64,000 nt of DNA from Eisenbergiella tayi (GTDB lineage Bacteria > Bacillota > Clostridia > Lachnospirales > Lachnospiraceae), in NCBI RefSeq assembly GCF_001881565.1, contig NZ_MPDJ01000001.1:375966-439965 (forward strand), given 5' to 3'. The notes beneath the pieces are model-generated. The model did not search any database, had not been told where the DNA came from, and was given only the letters and a program-made list of their open reading frames with translations. This document shows, in pieces, positions 17,402-26,581 of this stretch (position 1 is its first letter; each line of letters opens with the position of its first letter). Made by a program: the position numbers and the translations under genes.

Positions 17402-18100
17402 TTAATCTGCCTCCATTCGTTTTATTTTATCAGCCAGCATAACAAGTATGATAATAACAGCAAAAATCGATATTCCTGCAGCAAGCGATGCCATAAACGG
17501 GCTGTTGCCTGTAATAATAGTAATATTGCCGTAAATTCCGAATAAAACAAAAGCTGCTATCAGGGCTGCGGTAACCGATTTTTTGATGAACCCGATTCCC
17601 ATAGCGAATATTCCAATCGTATTCGCAAACAGTACGGCAGCTAATATCGATCCGAACGTTGATAATAACAGGCCCGCTGTTATGGTATCCTCTATTGTGG
17701 GAGCAAATGATTCCGTGATTAAAAATATCGCGGCAGGTATTACCGTACCCAGCAGCATCAAACCAAAAATAAGGGAAAAAACCATGATAATCTTTGCCAT
17801 AAATATTTTTTTACGGTCAGAAGGATAGGAAAACAGCAGGGATAAACGCTTTCCCGAATATTCCTTTATGACCACATTGTTATACATGACTGCTGCCAGT
17901 ATACTGAAGAGCAAAAGGCTTATTACACAGGTAAACTGCAGAATATTTCTGTAATTCATAAATTCCGTTTCCCCGGTAACCCGTGCCGCATTTGCTGTAA
18001 AGTAAGCAAAGAGCAGCAGAATGCCTCCCAATATAAGAGCGGTAAAAAAATAAACCCGTAAATTGATACGTTGTGCTTCCAACCTCATAAGTTTTAACAT
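17402..18100 (-). CDS. ABC-2 type transporter permease
   Basis: A protein of 232 residues with six predicted membrane segments, beginning MLKLMRLEAQRINLRVYFFTALILGG (first residues MLKLMRLEAQRIN). The cytoplasmic loop EYSGKRLSLLFSYPSDRKKIFMAKI is typical of permeases of bacteriocin-immunity or drug-exporting ABC-2 systems. It overlaps the ATPase gene by 7 bases. The pair plus TetR is a common arrangement for inducible export of toxic compounds. The substrate cannot be named. Confidence 0.82.
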   Translation of the reverse strand: MLKLMRLEAQRINLRVYFFTALILGGILLLFAYFTANAARVTGETEFMNYRNILQFTCVISLLLFSILAAVMYNNVVIKEYSGKRLSLLFSYPSDRKKIFMAKIIMVFSLIFGLMLLGTVIPAAIFLITESFAPTIEDTITAGLLLSTFGSILAAVLFANTIGIFAMGIGFIKKSVTAALIAAFVLFGIYGNITIITGNSPFMASLAAGISIFAVIIILVMLADKIKRMEAD

Positions 18101-18828
18101 GCTGAATCTCCTCCTGTCATAAGTGTAAAGAAATAATCCTCTAAGCTGCCTTGTTTTCTTTCTTTTAGTTCCTTTAAATCCGCCTCATCCACAATTTTTC
18201 CTCCTGATAACACACCAACCGTATCTGCAATATGCTCTGTCTCGCTGAGAATATGACTGGAAAACAGAATCGTTGTCTTTTTTTCTCTGACAAGGTTTAC
18301 AAACAGTTCACGCATTTGCTTAATCCCCATAGGATCGAGCCCATTAATCGGTTCATCTAAAACAAGCAGCTCCGGTTCATGTACAATAGCCCTCGCAATT
18401 CCTAACCGCTGCCGCATGCCCAGGGAAAATGCGGAAACAGCTTTTTTACCTATACCGGTCAGCCCAACCATCTGCAGGGCTTTCTCAGCACCCATGCCAG
18501 CCGTACCCATATAAGAAAGATGAAGCTCTAAATTTTTATGTGCGGAAAGATGTTCATAAAAGACAGGAGCTTCAATCAGGCTTCCTATTCTGGCGAGCAT
18601 TTTATCACGTTCCTTCAGCATATCCGAACCCAGAATCTCAATGCTCCCATAATCCGGACATAAAAGCCCTGTCAACAGCTTAAATAACGTCGTTTTTCCG
18701 GCACCGTTCATTCCGAGCAATCCATAGATCGTCCCCCGGGACAGCGTCATGCTGCAGTCTCTGAGCACTTCCTTCTCTCCGAAGCACTTTGTCAGATTGT
18801 TTACCTGTATTACCTTTTGCGTATTCAA
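18094..18828 (-). CDS. ABC transporter ATP-binding protein (BcrA/LanF-like)
   Basis: A protein of 244 residues. Walker A is GMNGAGKTT (near residue 37), the Q-loop region is GSLIEAPVFYEHLSAHKNLEL, the signature SLGMRQRLGIARAIV and Walker B ELLVLDEPINGLDP, with the switch histidine in TTILFSSHILSE. The IEAPVFYEHLSA motif is typical of bacitracin/lantibiotic-resistance ATPases (CcmA-type). It is the first gene of a three-gene operon whose promoter region carries a 19-bp TetR-type palindrome 16 bases upstream. Confidence 0.88.
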   Translation of the reverse strand: MNTQKVIQVNNLTKCFGEKEVLRDCSMTLSRGTIYGLLGMNGAGKTTLFKLLTGLLCPDYGSIEILGSDMLKERDKMLARIGSLIEAPVFYEHLSAHKNLELHLSYMGTAGMGAEKALQMVGLTGIGKKAVSAFSLGMRQRLGIARAIVHEPELLVLDEPINGLDPMGIKQMRELFVNLVREKKTTILFSSHILSETEHIADTVGVLSGGKIVDEADLKELKERKQGSLEDYFFTLMTGGDSAC

Positions 18829-18843
18829 TTTCTTTCTCCTTAT

Positions 18844-18862
18844 AAAACCGACTGTCGGTTTT
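18844..18862. promoter_or_regulatory. TetR operator upstream of the ABC exporter
   Basis: AAAACCGACTGTCGGTTTT is a perfect 19-bp palindrome about a central T. It lies 16 bases before the ATPase start, and a matching copy is found upstream of tetR at 19586-19602. It is likely bound by the TetR-family protein encoded at 18941-19570. Confidence 0.8.
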
Positions 18863-18871
18863 TATGATGTT

Positions 18872-18909
18872 AAAAAAATAGGCTGTTATCTGTAACAGCT
18901 ATTTTTTTG
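18872..18909. terminator. bidirectional terminator after tetR
   Basis: GCTGTTA and TAACAGC form a 7-bp stem around a four-base loop, with TTTTTTT following on both strands. It ends the tetR transcript upstream of the exporter operator. Confidence 0.7.
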
Positions 18910-18940
18910 CTGACTGGCAGCTGTTTATAGTGTTTAAAAA

Positions 18941-19570
18941 TCAGTCATATGCTTTCAGCATGGCCGCGATTAAATTATCATCCATAACATCCAGTCCAAG
19001 CTGACACATGACAAACCGCAGATAATGCAGCCGGCTCTCCGTTTCTGCATAATTACGTGCGAACAAAATGGGATTGGCCCAGTAATTTAGAAGCATTAAA
19101 AAAACCTCCGCACAAAATGCCGGCTGCGTTGTCTGTAAAGAGCCGTCCCTGATGCCTTCCTCAATTATTTCACAAATAATCGGCGCATCCTGATTGATAC
19201 AGCTTTGCAGGCCGTTTACCACAAAATAGGGGTCTATCCGGGCAGTTATTGCCTTATCAAGCGAATGGGTTTCCATATCACTTGCCAGCTGATAAAGTAT
19301 TCTTTTCAATTTCTCTTTTGCGTTTGTTTCTTCGGTATTCCGGATGATATTATGAAACCTGCCGTTCACATACTGAACGCGTTTTTGCATGACAGCCTCT
19401 AATATTTCCTCTTTTGATTTAAAATGATGATAAAGCCCTCCCTTTGAAAGCCCTGTCGCATCGAGGATATCCTGAATACTTGTCTGTTCATAACCTTTTT
19501 TCGCAAAGAGCTCCGCAGATATATCTACTATTTTTTCCAGGGTCTGCTCCGGATGTCTGTTTCTTCCCAT
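18941..19570 (-). CDS. TetR/AcrR family transcriptional repressor
   Basis: A protein of 209 residues. The N-terminal helix-turn-helix reads FAKKGYEQTSIQDILDATGL then SKGGLYHHFKSKEEIL, the classic TetR DNA-binding motif. The C-terminal ligand domain is not recognised. The start at 19570 follows GGGAGAAGAAT; the frame to 19636 runs through the operator and is rejected. A copy of the AAACCGA-N3-TCGGTTT operator lies 16 bases upstream, so autoregulation is likely, together with repression of the downstream ABC exporter. Confidence 0.88.
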   Translation of the reverse strand: MGRNRHPEQTLEKIVDISAELFAKKGYEQTSIQDILDATGLSKGGLYHHFKSKEEILEAVMQKRVQYVNGRFHNIIRNTEETNAKEKLKRILYQLASDMETHSLDKAITARIDPYFVVNGLQSCINQDAPIICEIIEEGIRDGSLQTTQPAFCAEVFLMLLNYWANPILFARNYAETESRLHYLRFVMCQLGLDVMDDNLIAAMLKAYD

Positions 19571-19585
19571 ATTCTTCTCCCATAC

Positions 19586-19602
19586 AAACCGATGGTCGGT
19601 TT
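19586..19602. promoter_or_regulatory. TetR operator upstream of tetR
   Basis: AAACCGATGGTCGGTTT matches the 18844-18862 palindrome, with one mismatched pair beside the centre. Confidence 0.75.
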
Positions 19603-19716
19603 CCATTATTCTATCAGTCTGTTTATCATTTGTCAAGAATATGTTTACTTTACTTCATCCTTTGCATTACAGTTCAGCCTTCTGCCGTTGTCCGTGCCTG
19701 CTTTGCTTCACCGTGC

Positions 19717-20619
19717 TCATCCCTTTCCAGCTCCTGCATCTAGGGGGGCAATCCATCTCATGGCCCGTCCCCTGCTCTGGCGGTCAAAGCAATCCACCTT
19801 TCCCGAAGCCACATCAACAGTCACCACAATAGCCCCGTCCTTACCGTCTTTATAGATGACTGCGATAGATGTATCGTTGGTAAAGGCCGCTCCCAGAAGT
19901 TCGATATCCTTTTCCGCAAAAAGCTTTTTGGAGATCAGGAACTGCCTGGTAACCTTCTTCGCTTCTTCCACGGTAGGCGGCCTCTGTGCATCCTCCCACA
20001 CCGTATTCATCCCCGACAGATAGATATCCTTTATCTCCCCGTTTTCCAGAAAAGATACCATATATTCCGGCGTCACATATTCACCCGTAAAAACTCCCGT
20101 CTTCTCCCTGTTTTCCGGAGAAGCAAAAAATAAGGTGGTATTCGCTTTATAGAGGTCGCCTTCATAAACCTCTTCCGGTGAAAAACGGCTGGTGATTTCA
20201 AAGTCTTTTGTATCCAGCGTCACATCAAAGTAGTAATTTAAGGCTTCTGCTGCCTTCTGCACCATTTCCGGTGAAGGAGTCTTCTGCTGCCTGTCCGCCG
20301 GATCTCTGCTGACAACCGTGCTGTTTTCTGCCGTCACCTGTATACCGTCCGTGTCCATTGCCCTTACGTCTGTTTCCCTTACATCTGTTTCCCCTCCGGC
20401 AGTATCGGTCCGCTGCTGTTTTTCCGTTTCTTCATTTGCCTCCGTACCAGGATGGAGTTCTTCTTCCTCTCCTGCCTCATCAAGAGAGCTTTCTGTAATC
20501 TCTGGGGGCACAGCCGCGGCAGCAGCCTCCCCGCTGCCGGAAGCCCCTCCTGCGCAGCCTGACAGCACCAGCGCCAGCAGCACAGCCGGGAGCAGTAACC
20601 ATTGTTTTCTTCGTTTCAT
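19717..20619 (-). CDS. lipoprotein of unknown function linked to a two-component system
   Basis: A protein of 300 residues. The signal peptide ends LALVLSGC, so it is a lipoprotein. A low-complexity acidic linker rich in E, T and A covers roughly residues 25-95. The C-terminal 170 residues form a globular domain with YYFDVTLDTKDFEITSRF, FTGEYVTPEYMVSFLENGEIKDIYLSG (pieces) and AFTNDTSIAVIYKDG. The family is not recognised. The gene is the third of an operon with an OmpR regulator and its kinase, so it may be an accessory envelope sensor; this is inference. The start at 20619 has AGGAGG nine bases before it. Confidence 0.75.
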   Translation of the reverse strand: MKRRKQWLLLPAVLLALVLSGCAGGASGSGEAAAAAVPPEITESSLDEAGEEEELHPGTEANEETEKQQRTDTAGGETDVRETDVRAMDTDGIQVTAENSTVVSRDPADRQQKTPSPEMVQKAAEALNYYFDVTLDTKDFEITSRFSPEEVYEGDLYKANTTLFFASPENREKTGVFTGEYVTPEYMVSFLENGEIKDIYLSGMNTVWEDAQRPPTVEEAKKVTRQFLISKKLFAEKDIELLGAAFTNDTSIAVIYKDGKDGAIVVTVDVASGKVDCFDRQSRGRAMRWIAPLDAGAGKG

Positions 20620-20683
20620 CCGTATAATCCTCCTAATCATTTCCGCAGTTTCTTATTTACCTGCTTTTTGTCAGATTTATAGT

Positions 20684-22111
20684 CTACATCGCTTTTGTAA
20701 CCTCTTTGTAACAGGGAAAACGGACTGTCACCAAAGTCCCTTTTCCCACCCGGGAAGCAAGCTTTATTTCCGCCTCATGGATCCCGGCAATATCCGCACA
20801 CAGGGAAAGCCCCAGCCCGACGCCGTTATTTTTCCGGTTTCTCACCTTATCCACCTGATAAAAGCTTTCGAATATCCGGGACTGTTCCTCCTCCGGTATC
20901 CCCCTGCCCTCATCCTCTACCTCTGCGGTCACAAAGCCGCCCTCCTCTCTGAGCCTTATCCAGATCCTGCCGCCGGTGTCAGAAGCCTTTCCCGCATTAT
21001 CCAGCAGATTTCCGAACATGGCCAGCAGCAGTTCCTTTTTCCCGAAAATCATAACCGGTTTCTCAGGCAATTCGGTTTCCAGCCGCAGCCCCGCTTTCGC
21101 CGCTGCCGGTTCATAGGCCATGACCGACTGCCGGAGCAGCTCTCCCGCATCACAGGGCTCCATATCAAAGGTATGCCGTCTCACAAAAATCAGATCCATC
21201 ATCACCTCGGACAGTCTTTCAATCCGTTTTCCCTCCCGGAAAATACACTCTCCCAGCTCCTGCACGTACTCCTCGTCCCCGCTAGTGGAACGCAGCAGAT
21301 CCGCATAGCCCACCACCGCCGTCAGGGGCGTCCGCAGTTCGTGGGTGAAATTATCCGTAAAACGCTGCTGCTCCTGGTTTTTTCTTTTGAGCTCCTCCAC
21401 CGTGCTTTCAATGGCATCCGCCATTTTGTTATAGCTGTCCGCCAGTTCTCCCGCTTCATCCTTTGCTTTGATCTGTATTCTCTCCCGGTAATTCCCTTCC
21501 CCGATTTTCCTCACGGAAGCGGTGAGCAGGCGAAGGGTCTTCGTCAGCCGGCCGGTGAGAAGAAACAGGCCCGCGGCAAGCAGCAGCAGGGTCACGGCGG
21601 CAAGCCGGAGGAAAAAGGCATACTGCTGCGCCCGATCCGCATAGATACCGCTGATATCCACGAAAAAGAGATTTCTGATCTGTGTATCCTTCAGCGGAAA
21701 AAAGCTGCTTAAAATCAAATATTCCTTCCCGTCAATTTCCTGCCTGCTGTATTCGGCCATCCTGCCGATATAATTAGCCTTCACCGTCACCTGCTGTTTA
21801 AAATCCAGAGTGCTGTACAGCACCCTGTCCTCCGCCAGGATCTCCAGCGCGGTTCCCTGGGTATTCACCCTGCTGTCCAGATATTCCATGACCGCATTCA
21901 GATACCTGGCATCCCCTCCGTTTTTTTCCCCTTCAGCCCACACATACTGTTCGATTCCCGAGGAAATACTCTCCTGTTCATCCCTGGCCTGCTGCAGGAT
22001 ACGGTTAAAGGAGAGCTTGCAGTTATTTTCAATGGTCAGTATATTCGCTCCTGTAAACACTGCCATGAAGAGTAAAAGAGTGGAAATGACTATTTTTTGT
22101 CTCAGCTTCAT
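20684..22111 (-). CDS. sensor histidine kinase with HAMP domain
   Basis: A protein of 475 residues. Membrane segments are near residues 8-26 and 165-185, enclosing an extracytoplasmic sensor. A HAMP domain (RLTKTLRLLTASVRKIGEGNY, shortened) is followed by the H-box NFTHELRTPLTAVVGYADLL, N-box GNLLDNAGKASD, G1 DEGRGIP, F-box FESFYQVD and G2 GVGLGLSLC. It is the usual partner of an OmpR/PhoB regulator. The start overlaps the regulator stop by 4 bases. The signal is unknown. Confidence 0.9.
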   Translation of the reverse strand: MKLRQKIVISTLLLFMAVFTGANILTIENNCKLSFNRILQQARDEQESISSGIEQYVWAEGEKNGGDARYLNAVMEYLDSRVNTQGTALEILAEDRVLYSTLDFKQQVTVKANYIGRMAEYSRQEIDGKEYLILSSFFPLKDTQIRNLFFVDISGIYADRAQQYAFFLRLAAVTLLLLAAGLFLLTGRLTKTLRLLTASVRKIGEGNYRERIQIKAKDEAGELADSYNKMADAIESTVEELKRKNQEQQRFTDNFTHELRTPLTAVVGYADLLRSTSGDEEYVQELGECIFREGKRIERLSEVMMDLIFVRRHTFDMEPCDAGELLRQSVMAYEPAAAKAGLRLETELPEKPVMIFGKKELLLAMFGNLLDNAGKASDTGGRIWIRLREEGGFVTAEVEDEGRGIPEEEQSRIFESFYQVDKVRNRKNNGVGLGLSLCADIAGIHEAEIKLASRVGKGTLVTVRFPCYKEVTKAM

Positions 22112-22767
22112 TCTTTATCCGCCTCCAGTCTGTATCCTATTTTTCTTACCGAAACGATGACGCCTTCCAGATCCAGCTTTTTCTTCAGGCGCTGGATATG
22201 CACGTCCACCGTCCTGCTTTCCGGATCATATTCCCCGCCCCAGACCTCTTCATAGATCCGGTCGCGGAACAAGGCTATATTCCTGTTGCGGAGAAAGAGC
22301 TGCAGAAGCTCCAGTTCCTTCATGGTGAGTTCTATTTCCGTTCCGTCCCTTTTTACCGTCCGGGATTCCATATCAATATCCAGGCCCGCTAATTTTATCT
22401 TGTCCTGCCCTTTGTGATACCGTCTCAGCACGCTTTCCACCCTGGCCGTAAGCTCCGCCAGCTCAAAGGGCTTCGTTATATAATCATCTGCCCCCGCCCT
22501 CAGGCCCTTTACCTTATCCTCCAGGCTGGATTTTGCCGTGATGAATATAACAGGGATTTCAAATTCCCTGATGTATTCCAGCAGCTCATATCCGTCGATT
22601 TCCGGAAGCATAATATCCAGAAGAATCAGATCATAACGCTTCTCCTCCAGTAAATCCGCAGCCGCCTTTCCATCATAGACGCATTCACAGGAATATCCCG
22701 CTTTTTCCAGCCCTATACGGATGAGCCTGGCAATCATTTCCTCGTCCTCCACAATCAATATCTTCAC
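22108..22767 (-). CDS. OmpR/PhoB-type response regulator
   Basis: A protein of 219 residues. The receiver domain VKILIVEDEEMIARLIRIGL has its phospho-acceptor in YDLILLDIMLPEIDGYELL, T in PVIFITAKSS and K in DYITKPFELAEL. The C-terminal winged helix ends VDVHIQRLKKKLDLEGVIVSVRKIGYRLE (core EVWGGEYDPESRTVDVHIQR). The GTG at 22767 follows AAAGGAGG. The longer frame to 22884 has no support. It is the first gene of a regulator-kinase-lipoprotein operon. Confidence 0.9.
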   Translation of the reverse strand: MKILIVEDEEMIARLIRIGLEKAGYSCECVYDGKAAADLLEEKRYDLILLDIMLPEIDGYELLEYIREFEIPVIFITAKSSLEDKVKGLRAGADDYITKPFELAELTARVESVLRRYHKGQDKIKLAGLDIDMESRTVKRDGTEIELTMKELELLQLFLRNRNIALFRDRIYEEVWGGEYDPESRTVDVHIQRLKKKLDLEGVIVSVRKIGYRLEADKE

Positions 22768-22932
22768 TGCCGGCAGCCTCCTTTCCTTTCTGTTATGAAC
22801 CGTAGTATACGCCCCGTTTGTAACAGATTTGAAACATAATACTACCATATTTTCCGTTTTTCTGCTCAGCCTGCGCCCATCCAATTTCCGGAAAATTCTC
22901 CGGCATTCCTGCCGTGAATATCCCGGCAGGAC

Positions 22933-22974
22933 AAAAGCGGCTGATCCTACTCACATTCCGGTAGGATCGGCCGC
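22933..22974 (-). terminator. terminator after the YesN-like regulator
   Basis: GCGGC-T-GATCCTAC pairs with GTAGGATC-G-GCCGC (13 pairs, ten-base loop), followed on the minus strand by TTTTG. It begins immediately after the regulator stop codon. Confidence 0.7.
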
Positions 22975-22976
22975 CT

Positions 22977-24512
22977 TTACTCCGCCTTCTTTAATATCTT
23001 TTCCCTGTATTCACTGGGCGTCATCCCCATATATTGCTTAAATACCTTGTTAAAATACCTGGCATTATCATAACCCACCATAATGCTGATATCCGCAATC
23101 CGGTTTTCCGGGTTTTCCAGAAGCTTTTTCACCTGCTCCATCCGGATCTCCGTCATATATTCCACAAAGTTTTTCCCCGTCTTCTCCTTAAAGAGCCTGC
23201 TTAAATAATTAGGGTGTAAATAAAACTGCTCGGCAAGCATATTCAGGGTAATATTTTTACTGTAATTCTGTCTGATAAACAGCTGGATTTCGCGGATTAC
23301 CCCCTTCCCCAGCTGCTTTTCGTCCGTTCTTTCAAGCCCTGTTGCAAGAAACCTCACATAATCTGTCATACAGCCGATTGTCGCCTTATATTCATTACAG
23401 AAAAGTATTTTTTCCAGCGCCTTATTCAGCTGTCCGTGAAGATCAAGCCCTTTCAAATCCATCCCTTCCAAAAGGCTGTTCATCTCGATCAGGCATCGGA
23501 TGCATGTGGTCTGGAACTGCATGATGACCGGCCGCTGCAGGCAGATATTCTCAAGAGCCTGTTCCATCTGTTCCGCCACTCCGGCTCTCTCCTCCGGGTT
23601 CATAAGCCTTCCCGTCAGATCCTTTACGATATCCGGAACCTCCGGTGCGCTCTGTGAGAAGAGAGTCTCAATATTTTTATACCAGACAATTCCATGCATT
23701 TCTCTCGCCATATGATAGCGCAGTGCGTACTCGGCTTCCCGGTAGCCTTCCCTTAAATCCCGGATCCCCCGCTTGTATTTACTGAGCCCGCAGGCCCATT
23801 CCTGTTCCACCCGGCAGGTCTGTTCCAGCATAACCACAAAATTTTCCGCTTCCGCCTCCTCACTGCAGGGCACAATCGCAAACACTCCGTATACATCCTG
23901 ATCTAAAATATAGGAACCGGGAACCACTGCCTTGATATTTCTTCGAAGCTCCTCTTTTTTTTCAGCAAGCTCCTCGTCCGATATCTCATTATCCAGTAAT
24001 CTGGCGGAAAAACCGTACCATTGCTCCAGCTCCGGCAGCTGGTATTTTTCCTGCTCCACCTCGGCAACCCCTTTTACCACCGATATAAGCAGCCCTTCGA
24101 TCCGGTTGTCGCGGATCTCCTGTTCCCTGTCTTCTTTCTCAAATTCCTCCTTCAACCTTTCCAGAAGAGCTTCCACTTCCTTTAAATTAACAGGCTTGGT
24201 GAGGTAATCTACCGCGCCGTACCGGATCGCCTCCCTTGCATAGGAAAATTCACTGAAACCGCTCAGTATCACCGTCTTCACCCCGGGCCGGGATTTCCTC
24301 AGAATCTGCAGCATATCCAGCCCCGTTTTCCCGGGCATACGGATATCCAGAAAAATAACGTCGGCCTCCGCATGTTCCAGCTGCAGGAGCGCTTCATCCA
24401 CACTGTTGGCAATTCCCGCAACCACAAACCCATGCTCCTGCCATTTGACAAACTGGGCCAGGCCCCTGCATACAATCTCCTCATCATCAACGATCCATAC
24501 TTTGTATGCCAT
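22977..24512 (-). CDS. YesN-like response regulator (receiver + AraC)
   Basis: A protein of 511 residues. It has a receiver domain (WIVDDEEIVCRGLAQFV; phospho-acceptor in VIFLDIRMPGKTG), a long middle region of about 270 residues typical of YesN proteins, and a C-terminal AraC domain (NITLNMLAEQFYLHPNYLSR, then ISIMVGYDNARYFNKVFKQY). It pairs with the YesM-like kinase, which it overlaps by 26 bases. Divergent transport genes and a long inverted repeat at 28097-28156 suggest that it activates the sugar importer. Confidence 0.9.
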   Translation of the reverse strand: MAYKVWIVDDEEIVCRGLAQFVKWQEHGFVVAGIANSVDEALLQLEHAEADVIFLDIRMPGKTGLDMLQILRKSRPGVKTVILSGFSEFSYAREAIRYGAVDYLTKPVNLKEVEALLERLKEEFEKEDREQEIRDNRIEGLLISVVKGVAEVEQEKYQLPELEQWYGFSARLLDNEISDEELAEKKEELRRNIKAVVPGSYILDQDVYGVFAIVPCSEEAEAENFVVMLEQTCRVEQEWACGLSKYKRGIRDLREGYREAEYALRYHMAREMHGIVWYKNIETLFSQSAPEVPDIVKDLTGRLMNPEERAGVAEQMEQALENICLQRPVIMQFQTTCIRCLIEMNSLLEGMDLKGLDLHGQLNKALEKILFCNEYKATIGCMTDYVRFLATGLERTDEKQLGKGVIREIQLFIRQNYSKNITLNMLAEQFYLHPNYLSRLFKEKTGKNFVEYMTEIRMEQVKKLLENPENRIADISIMVGYDNARYFNKVFKQYMGMTPSEYREKILKKAE

Positions 24513-26445
24513 CCTGTTCCCCTCCCCTGTTCTTTTCCATATTTTCCGAGCAGTTCCTCACCGGCAGTGAAATTATTATTTCGGTTCCTTCCCCGATTCT
24601 GCTGGTTATCCGTATTCCGTAGCCTTCCCCATAGAAAAGCCGTATCCTCTGGTTTACATTCACAAGCCCTATATTTTCTTCTGCAAAAGCATTCCTCTCC
24701 ATGGTGAGAGACAGCTTTTCCAGCTCCTCCCCGGACATTCCTTTTCCATTATCCTTAATTCTGATAAAAAGCTTTTCTTCCTCCCGATATGCGCGGATCG
24801 TGATCCGGTACCCCCTGCTGGCGTCACCGAAGGCATGTACCACCGCATTTTCCATGATCGGCTGCAGCATGAACTGGGGAACGTATAGCTGTTCCTCCTC
24901 CGGTTCCACATGGATTTCCAGCTGTATTTTTTCCCTGTGCCGGAAATTAATAACCTCCAGATACGTTTTCGCATGCTCTATCCCTTCCTTCAGGGTAATC
25001 GTATTTCCCCCGGTACGCATGCCCATACGGTAAAGCTGGCTGAACTTTTCAATCATCTGCGTGACAGGGCTTTCCCCGTTCGCTTCATACATGGCCTCCC
25101 AGCGGATAATATCCAGCGTATTATACAGGAAATGGGGATTGATCTGCATCAGCAGGGCATCCAGCCTTGCATTGGTCCAGCTGATGGAAACCTCCTGTCT
25201 TCTGATTTCCGACAGGTAAACCTGTTCGATGAGCTGATCGGTCTTATCCGCCATCTCATTAAAACGATCTCCTAAAATGGTGATCTCATCCTTTCCGGAG
25301 TTGGGAAATCTCTCATTCCATTTTCCGTCCCCGGTCATCTGCATAACCTTAATCAGCTGGCCTATCGGCTCCGAAATACTGCTGGTAACATAATAGGAAA
25401 TTACGGTACAGGCGATCACCACCGCCAGCAGCACCAGAATACACAGGTTCCTGATTTGATAGGTACCCGCATACAGCACCGCCAAATCCACGACATGGGC
25501 TACAAAGACATCGGTATTGGGTATTTTTTCATACGCCAGAAGCAGCTCCTGCCCGTCACTGTTCATCTGCGATATTCCCTTGCCGTTCCCCTTCATTTCC
25601 TGAAACAGCAGTCCGTCCCTGGGAAAAGCGGGTGCCGATATGCTGGGATTAAACCACATCAGAATCCCGTCCTCCCCTATCAGGAACGTATTTCCGTCAT
25701 TATATTCCTCATACCCTTCCATTGCCCCGGAAAATGCGTTCAAATCAATGTTGAGAAGAAGGACGCCGAGGAATTCCCTGTCGGCGGGCGCATACACCGC
25801 GATGCCCAGGGTTACGATATTGGCAAGGCCATAGACATTCTGTTCGTTTTTATAAAAAACCGACGTCTGCTCCGCCGTATCAAACCAGACGGGATACCCT
25901 CTTTTTTCCTGGGGAAGCGTATAAAATTCCGTCTCATAAAACGCATCCGGATCCCGTATGATCCCTCCCCGGCGGTATCCCCCCGGCTCCACCATATAAT
26001 ACTGATCTTCAGGCGTGACAAACTGGACATTTACGATATATTTCCGTCCATAACCCATATTGTAAAGCGCATTTTCGATACAGTAACGGTTCTGTTCATA
26101 TTCACCGCTCTCCGTGTCGGCTTTTGATCCCGCATTTTCCAGCAGCGCACGCACCACCTGGCTGTTATCATAAAACCGGAGGGCTTCCTCTTCGTACTCC
26201 TGCATGGTGTCTTCTATTTTCATGGCGGCATTCTGAACCAGCAGGGATATATACTTGTCTATATTTTTACTGATTTCATCCGAATACTTGTAAAAGCTGA
26301 AAAAAGTGAGAAATATAGCTGCTGATATAATCAGCAGCATAAATGACAAATTAAGCCTGCGGAAGATACTCACCTTCCGCAGGATCGTCCTGATATGCCT
26401 GTTGGCCCTTCTTCCTGCTTCCTTCACCTTCTTCAGTACATTCAT
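24487..26445 (-). CDS. YesM-like sensor histidine kinase
   Basis: A protein of 652 residues. An N-terminal membrane segment near residues 33-52 is followed by a large dCache-like extracellular sensor (to about 335), a second membrane segment (LCILVLLAVVIACTVISYY), HAMP, and the His_kinase domain with NPHFLYNTLDIIRWEAMYEA (LytS/YesM H-box) and a GHKL ATPase (NAVVHAFGDAS; DNGKGMS; GLVNVNQRI). This family senses extracellular carbohydrate signals or binding proteins. Its own promoter lies at 26484-26512, downstream of the binding-protein gene. Confidence 0.9.
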   Translation of the reverse strand: MNVLKKVKEAGRRANRHIRTILRKVSIFRRLNLSFMLLIISAAIFLTFFSFYKYSDEISKNIDKYISLLVQNAAMKIEDTMQEYEEEALRFYDNSQVVRALLENAGSKADTESGEYEQNRYCIENALYNMGYGRKYIVNVQFVTPEDQYYMVEPGGYRRGGIIRDPDAFYETEFYTLPQEKRGYPVWFDTAEQTSVFYKNEQNVYGLANIVTLGIAVYAPADREFLGVLLLNIDLNAFSGAMEGYEEYNDGNTFLIGEDGILMWFNPSISAPAFPRDGLLFQEMKGNGKGISQMNSDGQELLLAYEKIPNTDVFVAHVVDLAVLYAGTYQIRNLCILVLLAVVIACTVISYYVTSSISEPIGQLIKVMQMTGDGKWNERFPNSGKDEITILGDRFNEMADKTDQLIEQVYLSEIRRQEVSISWTNARLDALLMQINPHFLYNTLDIIRWEAMYEANGESPVTQMIEKFSQLYRMGMRTGGNTITLKEGIEHAKTYLEVINFRHREKIQLEIHVEPEEEQLYVPQFMLQPIMENAVVHAFGDASRGYRITIRAYREEEKLFIRIKDNGKGMSGEELEKLSLTMERNAFAEENIGLVNVNQRIRLFYGEGYGIRITSRIGEGTEIIISLPVRNCSENMEKNRGGEQDGIQSMDR

Positions 26446-26483
26446 ACGTCTGGATCCCTCCGTAAAACATATGTCCTGTTGGA

Positions 26484-26512
26484 ATTATACCATAAGCAGC
26501 TGTAAATGCCAA
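26484..26512 (-). promoter_or_regulatory. promoter of the yesMN-like pair
   Basis: TTGGCA (512-507 of 26 kb), a 17-base spacer and TATAAT read leftward into the kinase gene. The pair can therefore be expressed independently of the upstream binding-protein gene. Confidence 0.6.
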
Positions 26513-26581
26513 AAAGTGCAAGAATAAATTCTCACACTTTCCGGCTGCAAGGTTTTATTTCCCTTTTCCCGTTAAAAAGGT

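Noticed and set aside
22108..22884. Longer start for the OmpR regulator at 22884
   Set aside because: The added 39 residues are not part of the receiver fold, and a GTG with AAAGGAGG upstream begins exactly at the domain.
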